From assembly GCA_003140175.1 (NCBI GenBank), contig PLJD01000096.1, forward strand, positions 5,656 to 69,655: 64,000 nt of DNA. The letters are read 5' to 3'. The translations under genes and the position numbers were made by a program. Under the pieces are notes generated by a model. The model saw only the letters and a list, made by a program, of their open reading frames with translations. It searched no databases and was not told the DNA's origin. Positions 40,257-48,229 of the stretch are shown here, in pieces. The number at the start of each line of letters is the position of its first letter. Position 1 is the stretch's first letter. The stretch is from Actinomycetota bacterium (GTDB lineage Bacteria > Actinomycetota > Acidimicrobiia > IMCC26256 > PALSA-555).

Positions 40257-41765
40257 TCAGTCCCCGGGCAAACGCGACGCCGGCAGACCTAGCAGCGCGC
40301 TGCGAACAACATCAAGAAGCTCGTCATCGCTGAGTTCCAACGCCGACGGAGACACCAAGGCGCGCCTCCGCAACGATATGACGACCGCCATCAACATGAT
40401 GGCCGTGAGCGCGCCGCCCATGCTTGCAACTCCGACGTGGAGACCGATCCAGCCCACGAGCCCGCCGGCGAGACCTCCGCCAACAAAGAGAGGCACATCG
40501 CTGCGGATAAGACCGACGGCTACATAACCCTCGACGCCGTGTTCTCGAAGTGATTCGATGAGCACGCTCAAATGCCAGCCAATCAGCGCAGCACAGCCAG
40601 CCACAGCCCCAGCGACCACCGCTCCGCCGGCCGATGAGACGAAGGCGGACGGAAGAAACACCGTGGCACTCACAAGTACGGTCGCCCCAAGCACGATCGA
40701 GTAGGCCAGGCGACGTCGCGCGGAGTTGCTGACTGGCGGGGACAGCAGCGGAAGCCCGGTGGCGATAAGCACCACGAGTGGGCCCAAAGCCGGCTCACCA
40801 CGATGGAACACGATGAACGCTGCGGACCCCGCCACTACCAACGCCGCACGAGCTGCTGCCGGCCGAATGCGCACAAGGGCCAGCGCCCCCAGCCCGCCCA
40901 GACCCACCAAGGCCAGAAACTCAGCACTCGCGGGGAACTTCTCGGCGCTCGCGGTATCGGCCGAGATTCCGACCGCGAGAAGCACCCCTGCTGTGAGGGC
41001 CACGATTCCGGAGACTCGCCAAACCGATTTTGGGGCAAGCCGCCGCACGACGACCGGGTCGGCCACAAGTAGGAGCCCGACGAGCGCAAGGACCATTGCC
41101 CAGGTCCCCACGTCCCGCAGAACGACGTATCCCGCCACAAAGCCGAGAATTGCGAAGGGCAGCAACTCCGTCTCTGACCGAGTCAACTCTCGTATGTGGC
41201 GACCAAGCGAGCCGCCATCGGCGGCCCACAGGATCGCGGCGACTAGAACGTTGTTCACAGTCCAGTAGCCGACGACAGCGAGGATTGCGCTCAGCCCCAC
41301 GGCGATCCACTCGGATGCACCAGCGACAAACAGGCTGCGACCCAGCGCTGCGGCCGCAAGAGTTGCGAGCGTCGTACAGGACGCGTTGACTACAAGTTTC
41401 CGGAATGCACCGTTTCGGACGTGATCCCAATGCAAGCCAGCGGCAAGACCGCAAACGGCTGGGACCCAGAGAGGACCTCCCGCAACCGCCGTCGCCGCAG
41501 CCGCCGACAGAATCACCATGCTCGAGTTGATGGCGGTCTCATCGCCAAAGATTGCAACACGTTGCGTCGCGACCACGCTCAGGACAACGAGCGCAGCGAC
41601 GGTCCACGCGTCTACATCGCCCGGCCGGCCAAGGAGAAAGGCTCCGGCTAGCCCGGACGCCGCGGCGAGCCCAAGCACAACGGTCATCGCCTTCAAGACG
41701 ACCGACGGCCGCTCCGGAACTGGCCTTCGACCGATTTGTTCTGCAGCGACCACTCTCGGTTTCAC
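40257..41765 (-). CDS. Polytopic membrane protein of unknown function
   Basis: This 502-residue protein is mostly hydrophobic, with about 12-14 predicted helices in Ala/Val/Gly-rich segments. A short charged N-terminus comes first, and a cytoplasmic acidic end closes it (LSDDELLDVVRSALLGLP). I do not recognise a family. The N-terminal half (about 20-230) resembles in style the membrane sensory regions found ahead of HD-GYP or GGDEF domains, but no output domain follows. The GTG start overlaps the sigma factor stop by four bases, so it is probably the sigma factor's membrane partner, perhaps controlling it. The acyl-CoA carboxylase gene follows after 23 bases. Confidence 0.7.
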   Translation of the reverse strand: MKPRVVAAEQIGRRPVPERPSVVLKAMTVVLGLAAASGLAGAFLLGRPGDVDAWTVAALVVLSVVATQRVAIFGDETAINSSMVILSAAAATAVAGGPLWVPAVCGLAAGLHWDHVRNGAFRKLVVNASCTTLATLAAAALGRSLFVAGASEWIAVGLSAILAVVGYWTVNNVLVAAILWAADGGSLGRHIRELTRSETELLPFAILGFVAGYVVLRDVGTWAMVLALVGLLLVADPVVVRRLAPKSVWRVSGIVALTAGVLLAVGISADTASAEKFPASAEFLALVGLGGLGALALVRIRPAAARAALVVAGSAAFIVFHRGEPALGPLVVLIATGLPLLSPPVSNSARRRLAYSIVLGATVLVSATVFLPSAFVSSAGGAVVAGAVAGCAALIGWHLSVLIESLREHGVEGYVAVGLIRSDVPLFVGGGLAGGLVGWIGLHVGVASMGGALTAIMLMAVVISLRRRALVSPSALELSDDELLDVVRSALLGLPASRLPGD

Positions 41766-42478
41766 GAGTCACCCCCCGGCGGCACGAGCCGATCGCCATA
41801 GAGGTCCTGCAGCTGCTGATAGCAGTCGGCACATGCCACGCACGTGGACAGGTGCGCTGAAATCTGGGCCCTGACCTTGCGACTGAGCTGGCCGCGCAGA
41901 TACCGGCCGAGTTTCGAACGTACCGGTCGGCAGGTGCGGCACCCTCCCGATGCCGTGTGCTCGATGCAGAGGCCGACCAGCTCTTCCCGAGCCCGGTGTG
42001 CCCTCTGTCGCGCCGCGACCGGCGTGATCCCAAGCTGCTCAGACAACTCCAGAAAGCCAAGCCCCTCCACGTAGCGAAGGACAAGCACTTCTCGGCTAGT
42101 TCGCGAGAGGGACTCAAACGCCTCGCGAGCGAGCACCGTGTCTAGCTCCGTCAGTACACGTTCCTCGGGGCCTGCCTCGGTCGCGGCGATGTGCTCGGCG
42201 GCATCTGCCCCAACAAAACGTCGGCTCCCCTGCTGTCGAAGTTGGTTCCGCCATAGATTTCGGACCGACGTCAGCAAGTAGGCCTTAACGTTTGACGCGT
42301 CCTCGATGTATTGAGCCCGGCGCAGGACATTGAGAATTGCGGTGTGCGTCAGGTCCTCGGCCTCGGCATCGCTACGAACAAGCCGCCTCGCAACTCGGAG
42401 CGCATCGCCTCGATACTGCGCGATGACCTGATCGAGTTCGTGATTTGGAGACCACTCCGCTCCACCCGGGCTCGACAT
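41762..42478 (-). CDS. ECF-like sigma factor with Cys/His-rich C-terminal tail
   Basis: This 238-residue protein has sigma region 2 (DQVIAQYRGDALRVARRL to AYLLTSVRNLWRN) and region 4 (LSRTSREVLVLRYVEGLGF, then ITPVAARQRAHRAREEL). The extra C-terminal domain is rich in Cys and His: CIEHTASGGCRTCRP, then SAHLSTCVACADC. That pattern (H-x3-C-x2-C) is the zinc-binding motif normally found in separate anti-sigma factors, so this sigma may carry its own regulator or a metal/redox sensor. I chose the ATG at 42478 (GGGAG 7 bases upstream) over an ATG nine codons earlier. A membrane protein gene is translationally coupled. Confidence 0.85.
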   Translation of the reverse strand: MSSPGGAEWSPNHELDQVIAQYRGDALRVARRLVRSDAEAEDLTHTAILNVLRRAQYIEDASNVKAYLLTSVRNLWRNQLRQQGSRRFVGADAAEHIAATEAGPEERVLTELDTVLAREAFESLSRTSREVLVLRYVEGLGFLELSEQLGITPVAARQRAHRAREELVGLCIEHTASGGCRTCRPVRSKLGRYLRGQLSRKVRAQISAHLSTCVACADCYQQLQDLYGDRLVPPGGDS

Positions 42479-42702
42479 CGACCCGCTCCCACCCTCCTGC
42501 CACATCGAGGCGGGTAGGAAACTACCGGTGACGAGGTTCGATTGCTATGGGTGATCGCGGAAGGAAGGGATCGTTTCTATGTCACACACCTCGCGCGCTG
42601 GTGTCCTGCGTGCCTGCCCGGCCACAGCGCTTCCACGGTCGGTCCAGACGTCTCGAGGGATCCCCAAATCCGTCGGTGCTCGGCCTGTGTCGGCGGGTTG
42701 GG

Positions 42703-42714
42703 TACCGTGAGGTC
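42703..42714 (+). promoter_or_regulatory. Leaderless-type -10 box of the DUF5317 gene
   Basis: TACCGT (42703-42708) lies 6 bases before the GTG at 42715. The 236-base gap shared with the sigma factor must also hold that gene's promoter, for which I see no clear box. Confidence 0.4.
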
Positions 42715-43269
42715 GTGTGGCTGCTGATCGCTACCGCGTTGGTCAGCCTTTTCGTCATCAGCCTCACGCACGGAAGTTTCGGCGAGTTGACAAGGTTGCG
42801 GGTCGCGGCGCCGTGGCTCCTCGCCACAGGACTCGTTGTCCAGGCGATCCTCGAATACATCGACATTCCAAGAAGCGACATCGATACCGTCGGTTATGGC
42901 TTGCTGATGGCCTCGTACGTCCTGATCCTCGCCTTCTGCGTTGCGAATATTCGAACCCGCGGATTCGGCGTGATCGCAATCGGCATAGCTCTAAACGCTC
43001 TCGTCATCGGACTCAATCAGGGCATGCCCACTAAGCCTGTGGGTGATGGTCCCCATGGCAACCGCGTCTTCAAACCCGTCGTTCAGACGGTCAAACACCG
43101 CCAGGAACGGAGCGATGATCTGTTGCGGTTTCTCGACGACCGAATCCTTTTTCCAAAGCCCTTCGACGAGTTGGTGTCGTTCGGCGACCTCGTCATGGCC
43201 GTAGGTATCTGCGAGTTGATGTACTACGCGAGCCGGCGGCCCGCAGGCGCTCCCGCCGTCACCGCGTGA
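42715..43269 (+). CDS. DUF5317 family membrane protein
   Basis: This 184-residue protein has four or five hydrophobic helices, starting WLLIATALVSLFVISL. The segment NALVIGLNQGMPTKPVG and the final helix AVGICELMYYASRR are of the kind seen in DUF5317. A hydrophilic stretch (PVVQTVKHRQERSDDLLRFL) lies between helices 4 and 5 and ends in a D-x-x-x-F-P segment. No function is known for the family. The start is taken as the GTG at 42715; the open frame extends upstream without homology. It converges on the HD-GYP-like gene with an 11-base overlap of the ends. Confidence 0.78.
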   Translation: MWLLIATALVSLFVISLTHGSFGELTRLRVAAPWLLATGLVVQAILEYIDIPRSDIDTVGYGLLMASYVLILAFCVANIRTRGFGVIAIGIALNALVIGLNQGMPTKPVGDGPHGNRVFKPVVQTVKHRQERSDDLLRFLDDRILFPKPFDELVSFGDLVMAVGICELMYYASRRPAGAPAVTA

Positions 43270-44437
43270 GCAGTCCTCGACCTCGAAGGACCGATTCGAG
43301 CGCCGTCAGAACATTGCCGTCGTACACATAGGCCGGGCCGGTGAACAGAGCCTCGACCGCCCACGATGCGTGGGCATCGTCGCCCCCGGTCAGTTCGTCG
43401 TAGGCACTTGCGACCTTGAGGATCTGACCCATCAGTACCGCTCGGGTTTCCGACGGCGGATTCGAAGGGCGATGAAGCCCCGGTTCGGCGGCCACGATGT
43501 CGCCGGCATTGGCGAGCGCGTTGCTTGAGCGGAGCATGTCTGCGCCGGCCCTCGCGACGTCGGTGGCATCCAGCTTTAGTCCGGTCGGCGGCTCGTCCAG
43601 GGACACTGCGCCGAGGTGATGCAGCCAAGCCGCGGTCTCGAGATCCCGGAGGCTGGCGTTGCTGACGCCGAGCTCTTGTCCGAGCCCAACGGATAGACCC
43701 GCCACCCGCTCAACATGTCCTTTGCGGGCTAGGCCACCGAGCTCTGGCGCGACTCCGAGCGCTTGAACCGTTTGCTGGAACGTTCGACGAGTTCGGAGTA
43801 ACAGCTCGTAGGAGTACCACGCAGCCAGGAGCGGAACCGAAAATAAGATTGGGCCCCAAAGGCCAAGCCCGCCTTGCCCGCCGATACCACCGTAACCAAT
43901 TGCCATCAGCATTCCGCTGGTCGCGAGAGCTAGGTCAGCTCCACGACCCCGCCAGCGCGCCACGTACCCCTCCCGCAACAGAGTTACGAGATCGGCAACC
44001 ACGAGTTCTGCGACTGCGGCTGCCGCCAGGGCACAGAAAACGACGAGTCGCGGATCTGAAGTAGCGCCGACGCGCATAGTCAGCTGAAACGCTGCGCCGG
44101 CACCGAGGCCCTCTGCGAGGTATTCAGCGAGCAGCAAGACTCGGCTTGGTATCCCACGCGGCTCCGTTCGCAGTGTCACGGCAACCACGGGAGCGAGGCT
44201 CGCGATCGCGACGAACTCGCCAGGCGACGCTGATCGCAGCAGTACGACGATGACCGCGAGGCCAACCGGAAGAGGGCTGCGCTGGTCGGGTCTCAACTCA
44301 AATATGTACCCGGCAACGAGAGCAGTACCGATCACGATCAGGTTGGTCGTGTCGGTGCTCGCGCCAGCAGCAATGGCGATGAGCAGGGTCAGGAAACATG
44401 CTCCGGCAAGAAGGAATAGGCGCCGCGCCTGGTTCAT
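43259..44437 (-). CDS. Membrane protein with degenerate HD-GYP domain
   Basis: This 392-residue protein has a membrane region of about eight helices (about 5-215) and a C-terminal HD-GYP-like domain. Active HD-GYP phosphodiesterases for cyclic di-GMP have L-L-H-D-I-G-K and H-H-E-x-x-D-G-x-G-Y-P. Here the first reads WLHHLGAVS (Asp to His, Lys to Ala), and the second is replaced by a sequence with no H-H-E or G-Y-P. The late segment ILKVASAYDELTGG is retained but with Ser for the first Asp. It is therefore almost certainly not a phosphodiesterase and may be a receptor or scaffold. The ATG at 44437 overlaps a short reading frame (ATGA) that begins with a signal-peptide-like ORF. Confidence 0.75.
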   Translation of the reverse strand: MNQARRLFLLAGACFLTLLIAIAAGASTDTTNLIVIGTALVAGYIFELRPDQRSPLPVGLAVIVVLLRSASPGEFVAIASLAPVVAVTLRTEPRGIPSRVLLLAEYLAEGLGAGAAFQLTMRVGATSDPRLVVFCALAAAAVAELVVADLVTLLREGYVARWRGRGADLALATSGMLMAIGYGGIGGQGGLGLWGPILFSVPLLAAWYSYELLLRTRRTFQQTVQALGVAPELGGLARKGHVERVAGLSVGLGQELGVSNASLRDLETAAWLHHLGAVSLDEPPTGLKLDATDVARAGADMLRSSNALANAGDIVAAEPGLHRPSNPPSETRAVLMGQILKVASAYDELTGGDDAHASWAVEALFTGPAYVYDGNVLTALESVLRGRGLLTR

Positions 44438-44718
44438 GAGACCGTCTCCGTGCCATCGGCACACTCGCAACGACACGCCTCGGGCGGAGGTCGCTGTTCG
44501 CAGTGGCCAAGATACGCGAGCGCGGCACGCTGGGTGGGGAACGGTGCTGGATATGAGGACGTCGGTATCGGCGATAGGTCTCGGCTCTCGCCGATGCCCG
44601 CCGCCGGCTGAGGCAGCATCGAGACTCCCGAGTGCGACCACATCTTGGCGATCGCCCAGGTGTGTGGAAAAGGCGGATTGGGCAGGGTCCCCGATCCAAT
44701 CAGATGTTTCTCGTGGCG
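44434..44718 (-). pseudogene. In-frame extension of the small ORF, after an amber codon
   Basis: This frame is the same as that of the 29-codon ORF just upstream, separated from it only by a TAG at 44719-44721. It stays open for 94 codons and ends in a Cys-rich stretch (ACRCECADG). The stop overlaps the start of the HD-GYP-like gene as ATGA. Together with the upstream piece it would make one exported protein of about 124 residues. Either the amber codon is a nonsense mutation or sequencing error, or this part is untranslated spacer that is open by chance. Confidence 0.35.
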
Positions 44719-44808
44719 CTAGCGGAGGCCCTTGCCGGCACCGCCCGCGAGGACAAGTGCAGCAATGCTCGACCCGACAAGCGCAAGACGGACGATCAGC
44801 TTCTTCAT
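44719..44808 (-). CDS. 29-residue signal-peptide-like small protein
   Basis: The ORF reads from MKKLIVRLALVG through a hydrophobic stretch (SSIAALVLAGG) to AGKGLR and a TAG stop. A strong ribosome binding site, AGGGGG, lies about 8 bases upstream. The shape is that of a Sec signal or a single membrane helix with a positively charged start. It could be a free-standing exported or membrane peptide, or the signal peptide of a longer protein cut by the amber codon, because the same frame continues 94 codons further. Its close coupling to the HD-GYP-like membrane protein suggests they function together. I do not know a family for it. Confidence 0.5.
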   Translation of the reverse strand: MKKLIVRLALVGSSIAALVLAGGAGKGLR

Positions 44809-45094
44809 AGCGAATTCCCCCTCTCTGAAAGCTCTCCTACCGGCTTCGCTATCCCCGGTGAGGTGAACGCTCCGCTGATTCCCAACTGTTTGGGTTCCGT
44901 CGAGGCCCTGCCCATTCGACCCTCCCGGGCTCTCAACACAGGGCTCAGCTCGAACTCAAGCACAGGAGCAACTCTACGCGCCCCTGTAACTCTGCCGACG
45001 CCCAGCGGCGGTAGCCGCGATGTGTTGGGATCCACGTCACACGTCCGGGAGTTCCGTATCCTCCAAGCGGGACTAGTCGAGCTAAGGCGGCCCG
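44809..45094. other. Intergenic region with a structured minus-strand leader
   Basis: There is no gene in this 286-base divergent spacer. On the minus strand, just upstream of the small ORF, two hairpins can form: CCCAA/TTGGG around a 4-base loop (44881-44894) and ACCGG/CCGGT around an 11-base loop (44839-44859). I compared the region by eye with cyclic di-GMP and cyclic di-AMP riboswitches and found no convincing match. The plus side carries AAGGCGG just before the 45095 start. Confidence 0.35.
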
Positions 45095-45775
45095 ATGACC
45101 GAGCAGGGGATCGCGGGACTCGATGTCCAGGCGATCGAAAGTGAGCTCACTCGCCTTCCTGAGATTGTCGCCTGTCGCATCGTCGCTGATCCCCTCGGGC
45201 GCCCGCTCGAAGTTCATGTCTTGGCGCACCCTGGGAAACACCCAAAGCAGGTAGTGCGTGACATCCAATCGGTCGCTTTGGCGTCGTTCGGCCTTGAGAT
45301 CGATCGGCGGATCGTTTCAGTCGTTCAGCTTGGGCCCAGTGGTGCAGAGGGGGTCGAGCCGTCGCCAGCCCCGTTGGCCCGGATTGCGATCGGTGCAATT
45401 CAGTCGCAGTTGGAGGGGAAGCGGGCGACGATCCGTGTCACGCTTACATCGGGCAGCGTTGATGCGACGGGGTTCGCTGAGGGATCGATTGCGGCAGCGA
45501 CCCGTTTGCGTCTGGTCGCGACTGCGACGCTCGACGCGCTCCGCCAGCTACACAACTCGGCAGAGGCCATCGAAGTGGAGCACGCGTCCATCGGCAAGGT
45601 GGGTAGCCAGGAAGTCGTCGCCGTAGCCCTCATCCTCGTCGATCCACCACACGAGTACGAGCTGGTCGGGACCGCCCTGGCGCGCCAGTCGCCCGACGTC
45701 GCGACCGTCCGAGCAGTCCTCGACGCAGTCAACCGTCGGATCTCGTATCTGTCGGGAGAGCACACGGTCTCCTGA
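45095..45775 (+). CDS. Conserved hypothetical protein of two alpha/beta domains
   Basis: I do not recognise a named family for this 226-residue soluble protein. The first half (about 1-85) begins LDVQAIESELTRLPEIV and contains HVLAHPGKHPKQVVRDIQSVA and IDRRIVSVVQLG, a pattern I associate with small actinobacterial regulatory-type domains. The second half (about 95-220) repeats an alpha/beta layout (RATIRVTLTSGSVDATG to ATVRAVLDAVNRRIS). No catalytic motif or metal site is seen. The ATG at 45095 follows AAGGCGG. A glycosyltransferase gene follows 19 bases downstream, so the two are probably in one operon. Confidence 0.65.
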   Translation: MTEQGIAGLDVQAIESELTRLPEIVACRIVADPLGRPLEVHVLAHPGKHPKQVVRDIQSVALASFGLEIDRRIVSVVQLGPSGAEGVEPSPAPLARIAIGAIQSQLEGKRATIRVTLTSGSVDATGFAEGSIAAATRLRLVATATLDALRQLHNSAEAIEVEHASIGKVGSQEVVAVALILVDPPHEYELVGTALARQSPDVATVRAVLDAVNRRISYLSGEHTVS

Positions 45776-45794
45776 TCGCGCGCAGAATCGGCTG

Positions 45795-46880
45795 ATGGGT
45801 ACTCGGACTGCGGTCCTGCTCTCATACCGTCTGGGCGGCCAGGACGGGGTGTCGGTGGAGGCCCGGAAATGGCAATGGGCGCTCCAGCATCTTGGCTTTG
45901 CGGTCCGCCGGGTCGCGGGTGAGTTCGACGACGATCTCTCGGCGGCTGACATCTGCTTGCCGTTCCTGGCCCGTGAGCGTCGGCCCGGTCAGCCCGCAGA
46001 GCACCGCGAGATCGGCCGGGCGGTCGCGGACGCTGATCTGGTCGTCGTCGAGAACTTGTGCTCACTGCCCTTGAACTTGGAGGCGGCCCGGGCCGCGGCT
46101 GCGGCGTTGGCTGCTTTCGCCGGGCGGGTCGTGTTTCATCATCACGACTTGCCGTGGGAACGGGCCGAGTTCGAGCCCTACACGGAGTTTCCCCCGCGCC
46201 GGTCGAACTCACTCCACGTCGTGATCAGCGAGCAGGCTCGTGCGGCACTGGCCCTTCGGGGGATGGACGCGGTGACGATCCGCAACGGCTTCGACCTCGA
46301 TGCGAAGCCGGGACGGCGCACGTCCACGCGGCGCCGCCTCGGATTTAGTCCCCAGGACGTCGTCGTGCTCCAGCCCACCCGCGCGATTGCGCGCAAGGAC
46401 GTCGGCCGGGGGTTAGATCTCGCCGAGCGCCTCACCGTCGAGCTGCCGCGACGCCGCGTGCGTTACTGGCTCACCGGGCCCGCCGAGGATGGCTATGCAA
46501 CCACCCTCGAGGACATCCTCGGTGCGGCCCGGATCTCGACCACCCACCTGCGCACCGAGAACGTGTCGGATGCCTATGCCGCATCGGACGTCGTGGTGAT
46601 GCCGTCACGGTGGGAGGGATTCGGCAACCCGGTCATCGAGGCGATGATCGCCAGACGGCCGGTCGCATCCGCTCCGTACCCGGTGCTGCGCGAACTCCTG
46701 GAGCTCGGGCTACACGTCCTGCCCATCGACGATCCGAGCGCCGTCGCGAGATTCCTCCAACGCCCGGATGCGGGCATCTTGGAGGGCAACCGGGACGTCG
46801 TCGCGCGGGAGCTCGCTCTCGCCGACCTGCCCAAGCGGCTGACGGACGCGTTCGGGCGGGTAGGTTGGGCTGACTGGTGA
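45795..46880 (+). CDS. Glycosyltransferase family 4 (GT-B fold)
   Basis: This 361-residue GT-B enzyme has an N-terminal Rossmann domain beginning AVLLSYRLGGQDGVSVEA, the acceptor side. The C-terminal donor domain has VLQPTRAIARKDVGRGL and the donor-binding segment PSRWEGFGNPVIEAM, with the E-x7-E pattern of the GT4 family. It transfers a sugar from an activated donor to an unknown acceptor. The VVFHHHDLPWE segment is typical of this subgroup. It overlaps the next gene by 4 bases (GTGA). Confidence 0.88.
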   Translation: MGTRTAVLLSYRLGGQDGVSVEARKWQWALQHLGFAVRRVAGEFDDDLSAADICLPFLARERRPGQPAEHREIGRAVADADLVVVENLCSLPLNLEAARAAAAALAAFAGRVVFHHHDLPWERAEFEPYTEFPPRRSNSLHVVISEQARAALALRGMDAVTIRNGFDLDAKPGRRTSTRRRLGFSPQDVVVLQPTRAIARKDVGRGLDLAERLTVELPRRRVRYWLTGPAEDGYATTLEDILGAARISTTHLRTENVSDAYAASDVVVMPSRWEGFGNPVIEAMIARRPVASAPYPVLRELLELGLHVLPIDDPSAVARFLQRPDAGILEGNRDVVARELALADLPKRLTDAFGRVGWADW

Positions 46881-47155
46881 GCGAGCCCTCTGACCCGATC
46901 CTGCAACAGCGCGCACGGATCCGCCACTTCGTGGCGGTCGCACAACGCTGCGGGTACGGGGCGATGCTGCTGGCCATCGTGTTCTTCGGGATCGGGGCAG
47001 CCACCAACTTTCCCGACTGGACCGTTGTGTCGACCGTCACCACGCTCGTGATCTCCATGGCCGTCCTCCCGGTCCCCATCGTCCTGGGCTATGGCGTGCG
47101 CGCGGCCGAGCGGGAGGACCGTCAGCGCCAATCCCCCGAGCGCGGCGCCGAGTAG
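46877..47155 (+). CDS. Small two-helix membrane protein
   Basis: This 92-residue protein has a charged N-terminus (SDPILQQRARIRHFV), two hydrophobic helices (about 27-46 and 52-74) and a basic, Arg/Glu-rich end. It is coupled to the glycosyltransferase by a 4-base overlap and may anchor it at the membrane. No family name is certain. Confidence 0.7.
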   Translation: MSEPSDPILQQRARIRHFVAVAQRCGYGAMLLAIVFFGIGAATNFPDWTVVSTVTTLVISMAVLPVPIVLGYGVRAAEREDRQRQSPERGAE

Positions 47156-47224
47156 CGGTTCGCCCGACCGCCGGACGACCATCTACCCTCGGACCGATCG
47201 GGCGACCACCGAAGGGAGATCGCC

Positions 47225-48229
47225 GTGCGGTACCGCCGCTTCGGGAACTCTGACCTCGTTGTCTCGGAAGTCGGGTTCGGCACCTGGACGCTGGCCAGCG
47301 ACTGGTGGGGCGTCGTCGAGGACAAGCAGGGGCTGCTGCACGCAGCGCTGGACGCGGGCATCACGTTCTTCGACACCGCCCCCGTCTACGGCAACGACGG
47401 CGTCGGTGAGTCGCTGCTCGTGGAGCTGCTCCGCACCCATCGAGCAGAGATCGTCCTGACCACCAAGTGCGGGTACGACATCGACGCCCCCCGCCCCCCC
47501 GGCCAGTCCGAACGACCTCAGGACTGGCGGCCCGAGGCGATTCGGGAGCAGCTCGATGCCTCGCTGCGCCGGCTGGGGACGGACTACGTGGACCTCTACC
47601 AGCTCCACAACGCCCGACTCTCGCCGATCCTGGACGACGATCTCTGGGCCGAGCTCGCGCGCTTACGCGAGCAAGGCAAGGTCCGTGAGCTCGGCGTCGC
47701 GCTGGGACCAGCCATCGGATGGGTCCAGGAGGGCCTCGAGTCTCTGCGCCGACGGCCGATCGCGTCGCTGCAGACGGTCTTCAACATTTTGGAGCAGGAG
47801 CCGGGCCGCACCTTCGCCGCCGAGCCTGCGATCGTGGACGGGACGGCCGGGCTCATCTCGCGCGTCCCGCATGCTTCGGATGTGCTCTCGGGCAAGATCG
47901 ACCGCGACACGGTCTTCGCGGCGACCGACCACCGCTCCCACCGCAACCGGGACAACATGCTCGACAACTTCGAGAAGGCCGAGACGCTCTCCTTCCTGTG
48001 GGAGGGCAGCGGCCGGACGATCGCGCAGGCGGCCGTCGCGGGGATCCTCGCCAATCCTGCGTTCACGACCGTGCTGCCAACGTGCGTCACGGTCGACGAC
48101 GTTCGAGAGTTTGCGACCGCCGCTGACCATCCCCTCGATGCGAGCGAAATCGCGCGGCTTGGAGAGCTTTGGGAGAGCAACTTCGGTCACACCGACCGGT
48201 ATGAGATGCCCTTGAAGTCCAGCGCGTGA
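47225..48229 (+). CDS. Aldo/keto reductase
   Basis: This 334-residue (alpha/beta)8 NADPH oxidoreductase starts RYRRFGNSDLVVSEVGFGTW. The catalytic tetrad is visible as Asp and Tyr in FFDTAPVYGNDGVG, Lys in VLTTKCGYD and His in YVDLYQLHN. The NADPH-binding region lies in the C-terminal third and has diverged. The GTG start has GAAGGGAG about 7 bases upstream. It ends in a 4-base overlap with a TetR regulator that is probably its controller. The substrate is unknown. Confidence 0.9.
   Translation: MRYRRFGNSDLVVSEVGFGTWTLASDWWGVVEDKQGLLHAALDAGITFFDTAPVYGNDGVGESLLVELLRTHRAEIVLTTKCGYDIDAPRPPGQSERPQDWRPEAIREQLDASLRRLGTDYVDLYQLHNARLSPILDDDLWAELARLREQGKVRELGVALGPAIGWVQEGLESLRRRPIASLQTVFNILEQEPGRTFAAEPAIVDGTAGLISRVPHASDVLSGKIDRDTVFAATDHRSHRNRDNMLDNFEKAETLSFLWEGSGRTIAQAAVAGILANPAFTTVLPTCVTVDDVREFATAADHPLDASEIARLGELWESNFGHTDRYEMPLKSSA

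Noticed and set aside
44809-44930. Cyclic di-GMP or cyclic di-AMP riboswitch before the HD-GYP-like operon
   Set aside because: Only scattered short matches (GGAACC, GTAGG-like) are present; the conserved cores of these riboswitches could not be aligned by eye.
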